A DNA stretch of 64,000 bases from Deinococcus humi (GTDB taxonomy: Bacteria > Deinococcota > Deinococci > Deinococcales > Deinococcaceae), in NCBI RefSeq assembly GCF_014201875.1, contig NZ_JACHFL010000001.1:1-64000 (forward strand). The letters are read 5' to 3'. Made by a program: the position numbers and the translations under genes. The notes below the pieces were generated by a model that worked only from the letters and a program-made list of their open reading frames with translations, did no database searches and was not told the DNA's origin. This document shows, piece after piece, positions 51,787 through 63,966 of this stretch. Numbering within the stretch: the first letter of the stretch is position 1; each line of letters opens with the position of its first letter.

Positions 51787-52881
51787 ATGGCCGAGATTCT
51801 GCCCCCCAACATGCTCAACGAACGCCCCCAGACCCCGGCAGGCCTGCTCAGCAGCCGCGAGAAGGACCGTCTGATCGAGCGCGGCTTTCTGGGCCTTTAC
51901 CGCTGGTATACCGCGCGCAGCCAGGAAACACGCAATTGGAACGCGGACCGCAGCTTCGACTGGAAGGCGCTGAGCAAGGACCTGCCCCCCGAGATCGTCA
52001 CCGTGACCCAGGGCTTCTTTGCCGTCGAGCAGTACGCGCCGGACTTCACCAGCAGCCTGCTGAATCTGGTGCGCCGCAGCCACGGGCGCAGCCACTTTCA
52101 ACTCCGCTGGGGCAGTGAGGAGGAGAAGCACGCTGACGCCTGGGAAAATGCCGTGTTGTTCAGCGGTAAGCGCAGCCCGCAGTGGATTGCCGAATACAAG
52201 GAACGCCTCAAATCCCAGACCTGGGAGCTGCCCTTCCCCGACGCCATTCACAATCTCGTCTACACCGTGTTTCAGGAGCGCGCCACCCAGCTTAACTACC
52301 TGAACATGATGAAGATCGCCCAGGGCAAGAGCGACAAGCCGCACCTGGCAGGCTTCTCTGACCCGGTGCTGGCGAAAGTCGCTCAGACCATCGCGGTGGA
52401 CGAGGCGGCGCACTACAACTTCTTCCTGGAAGGCGTGCGGATGTACCTGTACTACTACCCACAGCGCACCTTAGAGGCCATCAAGAACGTGATCGGCCAG
52501 TTCTCCATGCCCGCGTCCATGCTGGTGCCCGACTGGAAGGAATTCTCCGAAACGGTGTACCGCGCCGGGATTTACGGTCCGCGCGATTTCAACCGCGACG
52601 TGATGCAGGTGGCCTTCCGCAATCTGGGCATCGAGAGCCGTAAGGCGCTGGAGGACGGCATCCGCAAGACCCGCGAAGTGCCGGATTTCGATGGGTACAA
52701 CCACCGGACCACCGCCATTTTCGACACCTTCGACTACGGCATGGTGGAGGGCGACGTCAGACGGCTGCACCTCAAGATTCAGGACTACGAGAAGGAAATC
52801 GGCTTCGACACGGTGGACCCCACCGAGTTCGTCGAGAATCCGGCAATCCCCAAGAAGGACGGACAGGCAGCGGACGACTGA
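51787..52881 (+). CDS. acyl-ACP desaturase-type di-iron protein
   Basis: 364 residues. The di-iron ligands appear as EEEKHADAWENA and TIAVDEAAHYNFF, the two ExxH motifs of soluble acyl-ACP desaturases; ligand Glu in FFAVEQYAPDF precedes them. It should introduce a double bond into acyl-ACP in the cytoplasm, using reduced ferredoxin. The longer frame start at 51766 lies before the Shine-Dalgarno, so ATG 51787 is used. A terminator follows. Confidence 0.88.
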   Translation: MAEILPPNMLNERPQTPAGLLSSREKDRLIERGFLGLYRWYTARSQETRNWNADRSFDWKALSKDLPPEIVTVTQGFFAVEQYAPDFTSSLLNLVRRSHGRSHFQLRWGSEEEKHADAWENAVLFSGKRSPQWIAEYKERLKSQTWELPFPDAIHNLVYTVFQERATQLNYLNMMKIAQGKSDKPHLAGFSDPVLAKVAQTIAVDEAAHYNFFLEGVRMYLYYYPQRTLEAIKNVIGQFSMPASMLVPDWKEFSETVYRAGIYGPRDFNRDVMQVAFRNLGIESRKALEDGIRKTREVPDFDGYNHRTTAIFDTFDYGMVEGDVRRLHLKIQDYEKEIGFDTVDPTEFVENPAIPKKDGQAADD

Positions 52882-52900
52882 GCCGGCCGATTTCAAGGCA

Positions 52901-52925
52901 AGCCCTGGCTCCGGCTGGGGCTTTT
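52901..52925 (+). terminator. rho-independent terminator after the desaturase
   Basis: A nine-pair stem with two wobble pairs (52901-52909 with 52914-52922), TCCG loop, followed by TTTT. Confidence 0.6.
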
Positions 52926-52994
52926 CCTATTGGGTACACGGCACAGTCTGGTCACCAACCGGGAGCAGGCTGCCAAGAATTACAGACGGCAGCC

Positions 52995-53282
52995 CTAGCG
53001 CTCCAGCCCGTAAATCTCCAGAAACCGGGTCACCCGTGCCTCCAGCGTGGGCAGAAAAGCCACCTCCCCACAGATCCAGTCCGGCTGATAGTGGCGACAC
53101 ACGGGCGGACGGGTCAGGTAGATCTGGCAACGGCAGTCGGCGGCCAGATGCGCGCAAGCCACGCCCAGTGGCTTGGCCAGCGCGTGGATGTCGGGGGCCG
53201 CGCAACACGCGCCGCAGCCTGTGCAGTCCCGGACCAGGGCTGAACGCGGCGGGTATTCGGGCGGCGCGGAGAAGCGGTCCAC
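52995..53282 (-). CDS. YkgJ-family cysteine-cluster protein
   Basis: 95 residues. CTGCGACC, CACRC-like CRCQIY and CRHY supply the cysteines of the CxxCxxCC zinc/iron-chelating domain. No other motif. The start is GTG 53282 with TAGGAG close by, four bases after the hisC stop, so it is the second gene of that unit. Function unknown. Confidence 0.8.
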   Translation of the reverse strand: MDRFSAPPEYPPRSALVRDCTGCGACCAAPDIHALAKPLGVACAHLAADCRCQIYLTRPPVCRHYQPDWICGEVAFLPTLEARVTRFLEIYGLER

Positions 53283-53286
53283 GCTC

Positions 53287-54366
53287 CTACTTCAGCGCCC
53301 GCACAGCCTCGATCAGGGTGTCGTTCTCCGCAGGTGTGCCGATGCCGACGCGTAGGCAGCCCTCAAGACTGGTCAGGCGGTCCTGACGGCGGGTGACGAT
53401 GCCCCAGTCGATCAGGTGGCGATAGGCGACTTCGGCGTCCGGGGTCCGCAGCAGGAAGAAGTTAGCGCGGCTGGGAATGGCCTGGCAGGTGGGATGGTCA
53501 GCCAGGGCTGCGAGCACCCGCTCCCGCTCGGCGACACCTTCCGCAACGCGCTCTTGCACGTAACCGGGGTTTTCCAGGGCCACTTCCAGCGCGGCCTGGG
53601 TCAGCAGGTTGATGTTGAAGGCCGGAACCAGCTTCTGGAGTTGCGTGGCCAGATCGGCCCCCGCCAGCGCGTACCCGGCACGCAGTCCGGCCAGCCCCCA
53701 CGCCTTGGAGAAGGTCCGCAGGCTCAGCGCGTTGGGGTGCTGGCGCACCAGATCGCGGCAGTCGGTTCCGCTGTACTGGTAGTACGCCTCGTCCAGCACC
53801 ACCACCCACTCACCGGCAGCCTCCAGCAGCTCGCGCACGACGGCCACGTCATCCACGTGTCCCGTGGGAGCGTGTGGCTGGGTGATGTACAGCACGCCAG
53901 GGCGCTGGCGCTGCAGCTCGACTTTCAGGCGGTCCACCGGCATCGAGAAGTCCTCGTTCAGCGGTACCTGCACCAGCCGCGCGCCCAGCATCTTGGCCTC
54001 CAGGGTGTACACACTGAAGGTGGGATCGACGGTCAGCACGGTCTGCTCGATGCCTGCCAGCTCGGTCAGGAGCTTGATCAGCACGTTGCTGCCAGGGGTA
54101 ACCACCACACTGCCCGTGTCCCAGTCCTCGTAGCGGGCAATTTTCGCGGCCAGGGTATCGGCGTGCAGGTCCGGGTACCGGTTCCAGGGCTGCGCCAGCA
54201 TACGCTCGGCGGTCCTGGCCTTCAGCTCTGCCGGAAAATCATAGGGATTCTCGTTCTGGTCGAGCTTGATCGGCACCTGAATGGGACTGAAAGGGTATGC
54301 CGGAACAGCCCGCACGGCAGGCCGCACGCCCACAGGCGCCCCCGCGACAGAAGGATTGGAAGTCAT
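53287..54366 (-). CDS. hisC: histidinol-phosphate aminotransferase
   Basis: 359 residues. [50 protein letters not shown] and the PLP lysine in [18 protein letters not shown] are HisC features; the C terminus has [12 protein letters not shown]. It forms L-histidinol phosphate in histidine synthesis. Start ATG 54366 gives the normal length; the frame continues to 54507 through the TetR promoter region and is rejected. YkgJ follows. Confidence 0.9.
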   Translation of the reverse strand: MTSNPSVAGAPVGVRPAVRAVPAYPFSPIQVPIKLDQNENPYDFPAELKARTAERMLAQPWNRYPDLHADTLAAKIARYEDWDTGSVVVTPGSNVLIKLLTELAGIEQTVLTVDPTFSVYTLEAKMLGARLVQVPLNEDFSMPVDRLKVELQRQRPGVLYITQPHAPTGHVDDVAVVRELLEAAGEWVVVLDEAYYQYSGTDCRDLVRQHPNALSLRTFSKAWGLAGLRAGYALAGADLATQLQKLVPAFNINLLTQAALEVALENPGYVQERVAEGVAERERVLAALADHPTCQAIPSRANFFLLRTPDAEVAYRHLIDWGIVTRRQDRLTSLEGCLRVGIGTPAENDTLIEAVRALK

Positions 54367-54418
54367 GTTCCGTGTTCTACCATCCGCTTCACCACCTTGC
54401 AGTGGGACTGTCCACAAG

Positions 54419-54439
54419 AACCAAACGGTCGTTAGGGAC
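54419..54439. promoter_or_regulatory. candidate TetR operator
   Basis: On the minus strand the site reads CTAACGACCGTTTGGTT, with an inner palindrome AACGACCGTT, like the ACCGACC-type sites of PaaR/PfmR TetR regulators in Thermus and relatives. It lies between the hisC start and the TetR gene, just before a TAGGCT -10 candidate (54445-54450). Confidence 0.45.
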
Positions 54440-54490
54440 CGTGCTAGGCTTCGGGCCAGCAGGCGTGACCTCGCGCCCCCCTTTTCGATC

Positions 54491-55078
54491 ATGACTGAAA
54501 CTGCCAAACCCCGCCGCGCCCAGATTCTCGATTCGGCCAGCCGCCTGTTCTCCGAACGCGGCTACCACGCCACCAGCATGCGCGATCTGGCAGGGGATCT
54601 GGGCATGCAGGGCGGCAGCCTGTACGCCCACATCAGCGGCAAGGAAGAGCTGCTGATCGAGATCGTGAACGTGGCCTCACGGCAGTTCGACGAGGCGCTG
54701 TTCACCCTGCGCGGCCTGGAACTGCCCGCCGACGAGAAGTTGCGCGAGGCGATGCACCGCCACATCCGGGTGGTGGCCGACAACATGGACAGCGCCACCG
54801 TGTTCTTTCACGAGTGGAAGCACCTGTCCCCCGAGGCCTACGCCCGAGTGACGGGGTGGCGCGACAGCATCGACGCCTTCTACCGCGAGCTGATCACGCG
54901 CGGCATCGAGGAGGGCACCTTCCGCGCCGATCTGGATCCGCGCATGACCGCGTATCTGGTGCTGTCCGCCGTGAACTGGGCCTACACCTGGTACCGCCCC
55001 GGCGGCCCGCTGACCCCCAGAGATGTGGCCGACTCCTTCGCCGATATGCTGCTGAGCGGGCTAAGGTCTGAAGCATGA
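54491..55078 (+). CDS. TetR-family regulator
   Basis: 195 residues. The HTH is at about residues 8-55: [47 protein letters not shown]. The C-terminal domain ([23 protein letters not shown]) resembles the TetR_C_33/KstR2-like type that binds acyl-CoA. It should repress genes, possibly its own and those for lipid metabolism; the candidate operator upstream supports autoregulation. The ATG 54491 start fits the HTH. The next gene overlaps its stop (ATGA). Confidence 0.85.
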   Translation: MTETAKPRRAQILDSASRLFSERGYHATSMRDLAGDLGMQGGSLYAHISGKEELLIEIVNVASRQFDEALFTLRGLELPADEKLREAMHRHIRVVADNMDSATVFFHEWKHLSPEAYARVTGWRDSIDAFYRELITRGIEEGTFRADLDPRMTAYLVLSAVNWAYTWYRPGGPLTPRDVADSFADMLLSGLRSEA

Positions 55079-55407
55079 GCCACCCCACCGTCACCGTTCC
55101 CATCCGGCAGGCCCTGAAGTACGCCCAGGAGCGGGCCGAGAGGTTTGGGCGCACGCAGCAGCTCGAAATCGGCGTGGACCTGTTCATCCGCATCGCTCCC
55201 GGCGGGCGCAAGTTCCTGCTGTTCTGCCTGGACGACGAGCCACAGCGCAGCGTGGCCGAGGCCATTGCCGCCACCCTGGCGCTTAAGAACCCCCAATACG
55301 GCTGGCACCAGGGGCAGACCCTGCGCTCGCTGACCGTGATCGAGGAAGGTGCGGAGGATGTCCCCGAAAGCGGGCCGGGCGAGGCAGAGGACGGCGTCCA
55401 GCAATAG
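55075..55407 (+). CDS. conserved hypothetical protein coupled to the TetR gene
   Basis: 110 residues. A mixed alpha/beta sequence ([44 protein letters not shown]) with an acidic tail of about 20 residues. No signal peptide or known motif. TAAGGT (55062-55067) lies 7 bases before ATG, so it may also have its own leaderless start in addition to coupling with TetR. I do not recognise it. Confidence 0.65.
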   Translation: MSHPTVTVPIRQALKYAQERAERFGRTQQLEIGVDLFIRIAPGGRKFLLFCLDDEPQRSVAEAIAATLALKNPQYGWHQGQTLRSLTVIEEGAEDVPESGPGEAEDGVQQ

Positions 55408-55424
55408 AAATCAGATTGGGAGTG

Positions 55425-55465
55425 ACAGACCGCGAAGAGCTTTGCTTCTTCGCGGTCTGTCGTTT
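55425..55465. terminator. strong bidirectional terminator
   Basis: Perfect 14-bp stem (55425-55438 with 55447-55460), eight-base loop, then CGTTTT. It lies between two convergent genes. Confidence 0.85.
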
Positions 55466-55485
55466 TGACCTTCCGGCAACCTGTC

Positions 55486-56322
55486 CTACGCCAGACTGCC
55501 GTTGCTCATCACGCCCGTGCCGATCAGCACCAGGATCAGGATACCGATCACCACGCGGTAGACGGCGAAGCCCTTGAAATCGTGGTTGGAAATGAAGCGC
55601 AGCAGCCAGCCGATCGAGATGTATGCCACCACAAAGCTCACGCCGATGCCCAGCACCATGTTCAGCGCGCCGATCTGGCCCAGCACGGCGCGGCTCTTGA
55701 TCAGGTCCAGCAGGGACGCGCCGCCCAGGGTAATGAAGCCCAGGTAGAAACTGAACTGCGTGGCGGTGGGACGGTCGAGTCCCAGCACCATGCCGCCCAG
55801 AATGCTGCTGGCGCTGCGTGAGAAGCCGGGCCAGAGCAGTGCCAGACACTGAACCGCGCCGATTGCCAGGGCCTTGGCCGGCCTGATCGACTCGATGTTG
55901 TGAACGCTGGGGGTGGATTTGCGGCTTTCCACCACCCAGATCAACACTCCCCCCACGATCAGCGCCCAGGCCACCACGCTGGGGGTAAACAGCAGCGCCT
56001 TGATCTTCGAGCCGAACAGGATGCCCAGAACAACAGCGGGAAGACAGGCCACGATCACGCTGGTCCACAGGGTCTGCTGCGTCCTGTCGGTGGCGATATG
56101 GCGGATTTTCAGGAAATCTTTCCAGTAATAGACCAGCACCGACAGGATCGCCCCACCCTGGATAATGACCTCGAAGGCACTTTTCATCTCTGGGGTCCAG
56201 GGACTGGACAGCAGCCCCTTGAGCAGTTCGCCCGCCACGATCAGATGTCCGGTGCTGCTGATGGGCAGGAACTCGGTAATGCCCTCCACGATGCCAAGAA
56301 GAATTGAGTAAAGGGCGTCCAT
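55486..56322 (-). CDS. uppP: undecaprenyl-diphosphatase
   Basis: 278 residues, about eight membrane helices. ALYSILLGIVEGITEFLPISSTGHL and PGFSRSASSILGGMVLGL are the two BacA/UppP motifs. It recycles the C55 lipid carrier by removing the outer phosphate, supporting peptidoglycan and surface polysaccharide synthesis; it can give bacitracin resistance. TACACT lies 9 bases before ATG. Confidence 0.95.
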   Translation of the reverse strand: MDALYSILLGIVEGITEFLPISSTGHLIVAGELLKGLLSSPWTPEMKSAFEVIIQGGAILSVLVYYWKDFLKIRHIATDRTQQTLWTSVIVACLPAVVLGILFGSKIKALLFTPSVVAWALIVGGVLIWVVESRKSTPSVHNIESIRPAKALAIGAVQCLALLWPGFSRSASSILGGMVLGLDRPTATQFSFYLGFITLGGASLLDLIKSRAVLGQIGALNMVLGIGVSFVVAYISIGWLLRFISNHDFKGFAVYRVVIGILILVLIGTGVMSNGSLA

Positions 56323-56387
56323 AACCGACAGAGTGTAAGGCCTGTCACGCGGGACAAGGCGTCCTCCGAAAGGTGCAGACTGGGAGA

Positions 56388-57191
56388 ATGTCGTTCGGGC
56401 CGTACCTGACCTACTGGGGTCTGCAGCCGGATGGCCCGGCGATCCAGACCCCCAGCAGCGACCTCCTGCCCGTGAGCTATGGTGCGATGGCGGCCATGCT
56501 CAAGATCGCCCACGACGACGAGGAACGGCGCGGAAACGGCGTGATGGTCTGGTGGGCCGGCCGGGGCGCCGCCCGGGTCTACCAGCACGACGGCGCGGCC
56601 CTGCTGATGGAGCGACTGGACGTTCACCCGTCCTTGCTGGAGATGGTGGCCGCTGGGCAGGATGACGAGGCGACGCGCATCCTGTGCCGGGCCGCGGCAA
56701 GCTTGCCCCGCGCGCGGCCCTGGCCTGAACTGCCCACGCTGCGGCGCTGGTTCAGGTCCCTGGAAGCCGTGGCCCCGGCGACAGGTGGGGTCTTCGCCAC
56801 GGCCCTCGCCACGGCGCACGAACTGCTGGACGCGCCGCAGGAGGTGGGTGTGCTGCACGGCGATATCCACCATCAGAACCTGCTGCACAGTTCCTTTGGG
56901 GGCTGGCGGTTCATCGATCCCAAGGGCATCCTCGGCGAGCGCGGCTTCGACTCCGCCAACATCCTGTGCAATCCCGACCTGGGGACGGCCACCGTACCGG
57001 GACGGCTGGCCCGGCAGGCCCGGGTCATCGCGAACACGGCAAACCTGGAACTGGAACGCGTACTGGGGTGGGCGCTGGCCTACGCCGGCCTGTCTGCCGC
57101 GTGGCATCTGGAGGCCGGCGAGAGCGAGCTGGCTCAGACCACGCTGGAAGTGGCCCGGATCGCTGCGGCAGAACTGGGCCGGACCATCTGA
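56388..57191 (+). CDS. APH(6)/hydroxyurea kinase-like phosphotransferase
   Basis: 267 residues. HGDIHHQNLLHS gives the catalytic HGDxxxxN, and FIDPKGILGERGFDSANI the Mg site and a loop typical of the APH(6) (streptomycin 6-kinase) family. The N lobe has YGAMAAMLKI with a nucleotide lysine. Antibiotic resistance or a metabolic kinase role cannot be told apart. ATG 56388 has GGGAG just before it; the frame upstream to 56373 has no such signal. Confidence 0.8.
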   Translation: MSFGPYLTYWGLQPDGPAIQTPSSDLLPVSYGAMAAMLKIAHDDEERRGNGVMVWWAGRGAARVYQHDGAALLMERLDVHPSLLEMVAAGQDDEATRILCRAAASLPRARPWPELPTLRRWFRSLEAVAPATGGVFATALATAHELLDAPQEVGVLHGDIHHQNLLHSSFGGWRFIDPKGILGERGFDSANILCNPDLGTATVPGRLARQARVIANTANLELERVLGWALAYAGLSAAWHLEAGESELAQTTLEVARIAAAELGRTI

Positions 57192-57282
57192 GGCGGGTGC
57201 CATCAGAAACGGCCCACGTTGCGCGCAGGCCGCCCCTCAGTTCGGTGATTTGCAGGCAGGGCGGTGCCCCGCGTCCCCAGCC

Positions 57283-58206
57283 TTACTTGATGGCGCCGTT
57301 CAGGCCGTTGGGGTAGAAGCCCCCCTTGCCTGCGCCAGGAGCCAGGTAAACGATGTTCAGCACTTCACGGGTACTGCGGCCGTAAGCCACGCCATTCTTG
57401 TCGGCGGGAGCAATCACGGCGTTCCCGGCGTTGTCGGTCAGGCCCATGTCCTTGCCGCCGCCCACCTTGCCGCGCAGGTTGCTGATGGCCTGCACGACCT
57501 GGCCCACGTACAGCCCCGCCGCCGCCGTGATCTGGCGCTGCTGGTACAGCATGGTGCGGATCGCGCCGCCGTGGTAGGCCTCGACGGCCAGAATGCCGGC
57601 GGCGGCCTGCAGGTAGGCGGGGTTGGTGATCAGCGTGGCCGCACCGGCGTAGGCGGTGACACCCACGTCCTCGAAGATGAACGCGCCGTGCAGGAAGAAC
57701 AGGTCGTTGGCGTAGGGGTTGAAGCCCGTGATGGCTCCACCGCTGGCCGCGCTGCCCGCCGCCTTGAACGCGGCGTCGAGGTCAATCACCGGACGCATCA
57801 CCGCACCCTTGCCCAGCGCGCCGTGCAGGAACTTGACGTGCGACAGCTCGTCCTCGGCAATGTCTTTGGCCAGCGCCTGCACGTTGCTGTCCTTGAACTG
57901 CATGCCGCGCGCCATGTCAAGGCCGGCAGGCAGGCGGATGGCCGCGTCGCCGCCAATCTTCTTCAGTTCACCCAGACGGCCCACTGCGGCCAGGTAGAAG
58001 GCCGCTTCCAGGTATTCCAGGTTCAGGGCGAAGTTCAGCACGTCGCCGTCGATGTCCTTGGCGGGGGCGGCCAGGGCAGGAGCGGCGAGGCCCATCGCGG
58101 CCATGCCCAGGCCCGCTTTGCCCAGGAAGCCCAGGGCGGCGCGGCGGTTGAGGTTGGATTCGGTGGTCTGACTGTTGGTGGTCTGGCTGGGGTTGGTGTC
58201 GGTCAT
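57283..58206 (-). CDS. Tat-exported ferritin-like (Ferritin_2) protein
   Basis: 307 residues. A twin-arginine signal ([27 protein letters not shown]) leads into a ferritin-like four-helix domain: [40 protein letters not shown] and [14 protein letters not shown] provide the metal-ligand Glu and His residues. This belongs to the Ferritin_2 domain family that includes desiccation-related proteins. It should work in the cell envelope, binding iron or protecting against oxidative stress. AAGGAG precedes ATG 58206; the longer frame to 58344 is rejected. Confidence 0.85.
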   Translation of the reverse strand: MTDTNPSQTTNSQTTESNLNRRAALGFLGKAGLGMAAMGLAAPALAAPAKDIDGDVLNFALNLEYLEAAFYLAAVGRLGELKKIGGDAAIRLPAGLDMARGMQFKDSNVQALAKDIAEDELSHVKFLHGALGKGAVMRPVIDLDAAFKAAGSAASGGAITGFNPYANDLFFLHGAFIFEDVGVTAYAGAATLITNPAYLQAAAGILAVEAYHGGAIRTMLYQQRQITAAAGLYVGQVVQAISNLRGKVGGGKDMGLTDNAGNAVIAPADKNGVAYGRSTREVLNIVYLAPGAGKGGFYPNGLNGAIK

Positions 58207-58409
58207 GGCAGTGCTCCTTGGGGACAAGAGGGCGGGACGGGACAGCGCGCCGGGGCGTGTCCTGGACGGGTTGGAGCGCGGGAGGAATGCAGAAGTGCAG
58301 CTGGTCTCTCCTGACTCATCCGGATATATGCAGCGGCCCCACAACTGGATCAGGCAGCGTCAGAACATGAACGGCGCATAAAGGTCTGCCGCCTCGCTAG
58401 AGTGGGCGC

Positions 58410-58748
58410 ATGACCGCCTCCCCCACCTTGTTCGAGCGCATCATCGCCCGTGAGATTCCCAGCGACATCGTGTACGAGGACGACGATTACATTGCCATCC
58501 GTGACATCGCGCCCAAGGCCCCGGTCCATCTGCTGGTCATCCCCAAGAGGGTCAGTGCCCGCCTCGACGAGATCACCGACGCCGGGGAAATGGGAGCCCT
58601 GTGGCTGACCGCCGTGAAGGTGGCCCGGCAGCACGCCGAGGACTACCGCCTGCTGGTCAACTCCGGTGAGAAGGGCGGTCAGGTGGTGTTCCACACCCAT
58701 ATTCACATTCTGGCGGGCTGGGAGAACGGCCCCGAGAGCGACACCTGA
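58410..58748 (+). CDS. HIT-family hydrolase
   Basis: 112 residues. The HIT triad HTHIHIL is at the end, and [26 protein letters not shown] at the start is typical of the HINT branch (adenosine 5'-monophosphoramidase). TAGAGT (58398-58403) is 6 bases before ATG. The HAD gene begins at its stop codon. Confidence 0.93.
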   Translation: MTASPTLFERIIAREIPSDIVYEDDDYIAIRDIAPKAPVHLLVIPKRVSARLDEITDAGEMGALWLTAVKVARQHAEDYRLLVNSGEKGGQVVFHTHIHILAGWENGPESDT

Positions 58749-59443
58749 TGCCCCAATTTGATGCCATCCTCTTTGACCTCGACGGCGTTCTGGTGGACAG
58801 CGAACTGCAGGCCAACACCGTCTGGGTGCAGCTCCTGGCCGAGCAGGGACTGGATATCGATCTGCCCACGTTCATGGCGAACGCGGTGGGCGGCACGCAT
58901 GTGGTGCTGTTCGAGTGGCTGAAGAACAGTTATGGCTGGACGCGCCCCGAAACCTTCGTGCCTGAACTGGATGCCCGCCTGCATGAGGCTTTTGGCAGCA
59001 CACAGGCCATTGAGGGCGCGGCCCGGACGCTGGCACTGCTACGAGAGGCGGGGCTGCCCTTCGCTGTCGCCAGCAACAGCCTGCGCAGCCGCCTGAAGCG
59101 CAAGCTGGAAGCGTCGGGCCTTGCCCCGCTGGTTGGGGAGCACGCCTACGACCCGGCCCATGTCGGCGGACGCGGCAAACCCGCCCCGGACCTGTACGCC
59201 TACGCCGCAGCTCAACTGGGCGCGGACATCACCCGCTGCCTGGTGATTGAGGACAGCGTGACCGGCCTGAGCGCGGGTGTTGCAGCTGGCGCAACAGCTT
59301 GGGGGCTGCTGGCCGGAGGCCATGTCCATCCGGACAACGCTGCCCATCTGACCGGGGCAGGGGCGAAGAGGATCCTCAGAACACATAAGGAATTGCAGGG
59401 AGCGCTAGGGTTGGTAGGAGCGTCCCTGACTCAGCCCGGCTGA
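58748..59443 (+). CDS. HAD-family phosphatase
   Basis: 231 residues. [17 protein letters not shown] (nucleophile Asp in LFDLDG), [27 protein letters not shown] and [18 protein letters not shown] are the four HAD motifs of the CbbY/Gph group. It would remove phosphate from a small sugar or nucleotide phosphate. The start overlaps the HIT stop (TGATG), so the two are translationally coupled. Confidence 0.9.
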   Translation: MPQFDAILFDLDGVLVDSELQANTVWVQLLAEQGLDIDLPTFMANAVGGTHVVLFEWLKNSYGWTRPETFVPELDARLHEAFGSTQAIEGAARTLALLREAGLPFAVASNSLRSRLKRKLEASGLAPLVGEHAYDPAHVGGRGKPAPDLYAYAAAQLGADITRCLVIEDSVTGLSAGVAAGATAWGLLAGGHVHPDNAAHLTGAGAKRILRTHKELQGALGLVGASLTQPG

Positions 59444-59595
59444 CTGCCACAGTCCCTGGGCGGCCACTCCGGCACGGCAAGGGCGCATGAGAGGTCTGTT
59501 TAGGAGGCTTGCTGACCAGTCCGGCGGGCTCTCCTCTGAAGCAATTCTCAACCTTTTTCGCCCCCGTCCCCAGACGCGCCTACACTGCGCCCCAT

Positions 59596-60786
<1,191 letters not shown>

Positions 60787-60796
60787 ACTCGCGCCC

Positions 60797-62158
<1,362 letters not shown>

Positions 62159-62221
62159 AGCCTCGGGCGGACACCGAGCGTGGGCATTCGTCTCCGCCAG
62201 CTTTGTCATACTTTTCCCCTG

Positions 62222-63214
62222 ATGACATCCCAGCATTCCGACATCGTGGTGATCGGCGCTGGCCCCGCCGGTCTCCACGCTGCCTTTTACGCGGCGTGGC
62301 GCGGCCTGCGGGTACGCGTGCTGGAAGCGCGGAGCGAGCTGGGCGGCCAGCTCAGCGCGCTGTATCCCGACAAACGCGTCTACGATGTTCCGGGCCTCCC
62401 AGGAGCACGCGGGGCTGAAGTGGTGGCGCATCTGCGGCGGCAACTGGATGGGCTGGACGTGGACGTGCGGATTAACACCGTGGCTCGGACACTCACCAGC
62501 GACGGAACAGGCTGGAAGATCGGCACGGACCGGGAGGTTTTCACGGCGGGCGCGGTCATTCTGGCGGCGGGCCTGGGCGCTCTGCTGTCCCGTGCGCCAC
62601 GCATCCCAGGCGCGGACTCGCATCCGGATGTCCGGACCGATCTTCCCGACTTCGAGGAGCTGAGTGGACGGCGCGTGCTGATCGTGGGCGGTGTCCCGCA
62701 GGCAGCCAGGGCAGCACTGAGGCTCATGGAAGCTGGCGCGAGGGTGACGCTGACCCACAGCCGGGCCGGCTTCCGGGGCGATCCAGGGTCCTTGGCCCAG
62801 CTGGAAGAGGCGAGAACCGCTGGACGACTTGAAGTCCTGGCTCCCGCTCGCCTAATTGCGCTCACGCCGCAGGGGGCCGAGTTGGAGGTGGAGGGTGAAC
62901 GGCGTGACCTTCAGGTCGAGACTGTCCTCAGCCTGGGCGGCTACCTGCCTGACCTCTCCCCCATTCAGTCGTGGCCGCTGGACTGGCACGGCGAGTACGT
63001 CCCGGACGGCCCCGGCGGGAGCACCGTGCTGGAAGGCGTGTATGTGGCGGGCGATCTGGCGGGGTCGGGCGGCGACTTCAAACTGATCTCGGTGGGGCTG
63101 GCGCAGGCCGCCGTTGCCGCCAACCACGCCGCGCACCACGTGCGGCCCGAACTGAAGATCAGACCAGGGCACAGCAGCGACAGACGCCCCCCAGGGGGAG
63201 CGGACGAGCCCTAG
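62222..63214 (+). CDS. thioredoxin-reductase-like flavoprotein, FNR type, lacking CxxC
   Basis: 330 residues. FAD motif IVVIGAGPAGLHAAFYAAWRG, ELGGQLSALYPDKRVYDVPG, and C-terminal GVYVAGDLAGSGGDFKLISVGLAQAAVAANHAA match the YumC-type ferredoxin-NADP reductase. The redox CxxC of thioredoxin reductase is absent. The NADP motif reads VLIVGGVPQAARAALRLM, where GGGDSA is usual, so cofactor binding may be altered. TACTTT (62209-62214) lies 7 bases before ATG 62222. The reading frame overlaps the convergent HAD gene by four bases at CCTAGG. Confidence 0.85.
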   Translation: MTSQHSDIVVIGAGPAGLHAAFYAAWRGLRVRVLEARSELGGQLSALYPDKRVYDVPGLPGARGAEVVAHLRRQLDGLDVDVRINTVARTLTSDGTGWKIGTDREVFTAGAVILAAGLGALLSRAPRIPGADSHPDVRTDLPDFEELSGRRVLIVGGVPQAARAALRLMEAGARVTLTHSRAGFRGDPGSLAQLEEARTAGRLEVLAPARLIALTPQGAELEVEGERRDLQVETVLSLGGYLPDLSPIQSWPLDWHGEYVPDGPGGSTVLEGVYVAGDLAGSGGDFKLISVGLAQAAVAANHAAHHVRPELKIRPGHSSDRRPPGGADEP

Positions 63215-63924
63215 GAGCGGTTCTCAAGCAACTGCCCGGCTTCGTCCACCCCTGCCGCTTCCAGCAGGCCCACCAGGCCCAGCGAAAAGCCGTCGTTCAA
63301 TCTGGGCCATTCTGGCGGAAAGGGCTGAGTCTGGGTCACGTCGTTGGGCACCATCACCAACTTGAACCCGGCGGCGACGGCGGCGGTTCCACCGTTCAGG
63401 CTGTCCTCGACTGCCAGACACTCCCCGGCACGCAGCCCCAGACGCCGGGCGGCCAGCACGTACAGTTCGGGGTCCGGCTTGACGCGCTGCACATCGTCGC
63501 GTGTGCACAGCACTGTGAACAGGTTCAGCAGGCCGTGCTGCTCCAGCCAGCGCGTCACCCAACGGCGGTCGCTGCTGGTCGCCAGGGCCAGCGGCCATCC
63601 GGCGGCATGCAGGCCCTCGAGCACCCCCCGCACGCCGGGGCGCAGTTCCTGCTCGCCGATGTCGGCCACGATGCGGGCATGCAGATCCAGGTGGACGTTC
63701 TCACGGTCAGCCTGCACCTCCTCGGGGAGACCGGCCCAGGGATCGAAGGCGTCCCAGGTGCCGATGCCGCGCTGCCAGTCGGCCAGCGCCAGCTCACGCC
63801 CGTGTTGCCGGTACAGCTCCTGCCAGTGGTGAAACTCGCGAGTCTCGGTGTCCAGGATAGTGCCGTCGAAATCGAACACGACGGCCCGCAACACGTCGGA
63901 AGAGCGGGCAGAGGAAGGAGACAT
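63211..63924 (-). CDS. HAD-superfamily phosphatase
   Basis: 237 residues. FDFDGTILDTETREFHHW gives the nucleophile Asp, LATSSDRRWVTRWLEQHG motif II, RVKPDPELYVLAARRLG the lysine motif III, and VEDSLNGGTAAVAAG motif IV; a member of the beta-phosphoglucomutase/phosphatase group. TAGACT (63932-63937 on the complement) lies 7 bases before ATG. Substrate unknown. Confidence 0.9.
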   Translation of the reverse strand: MSPSSARSSDVLRAVVFDFDGTILDTETREFHHWQELYRQHGRELALADWQRGIGTWDAFDPWAGLPEEVQADRENVHLDLHARIVADIGEQELRPGVRGVLEGLHAAGWPLALATSSDRRWVTRWLEQHGLLNLFTVLCTRDDVQRVKPDPELYVLAARRLGLRAGECLAVEDSLNGGTAAVAAGFKLVMVPNDVTQTQPFPPEWPRLNDGFSLGLVGLLEAAGVDEAGQLLENRS

Positions 63925-63966
63925 GCGCAGCAGTCTAGTGGGGAACCGCTCGGCGCGGCTTGAACG

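Noticed and set aside
53287..54507. Longer hisC start at 54507
   Set aside because: It would cross the TetR operator and promoter and adds residues unlike HisC.
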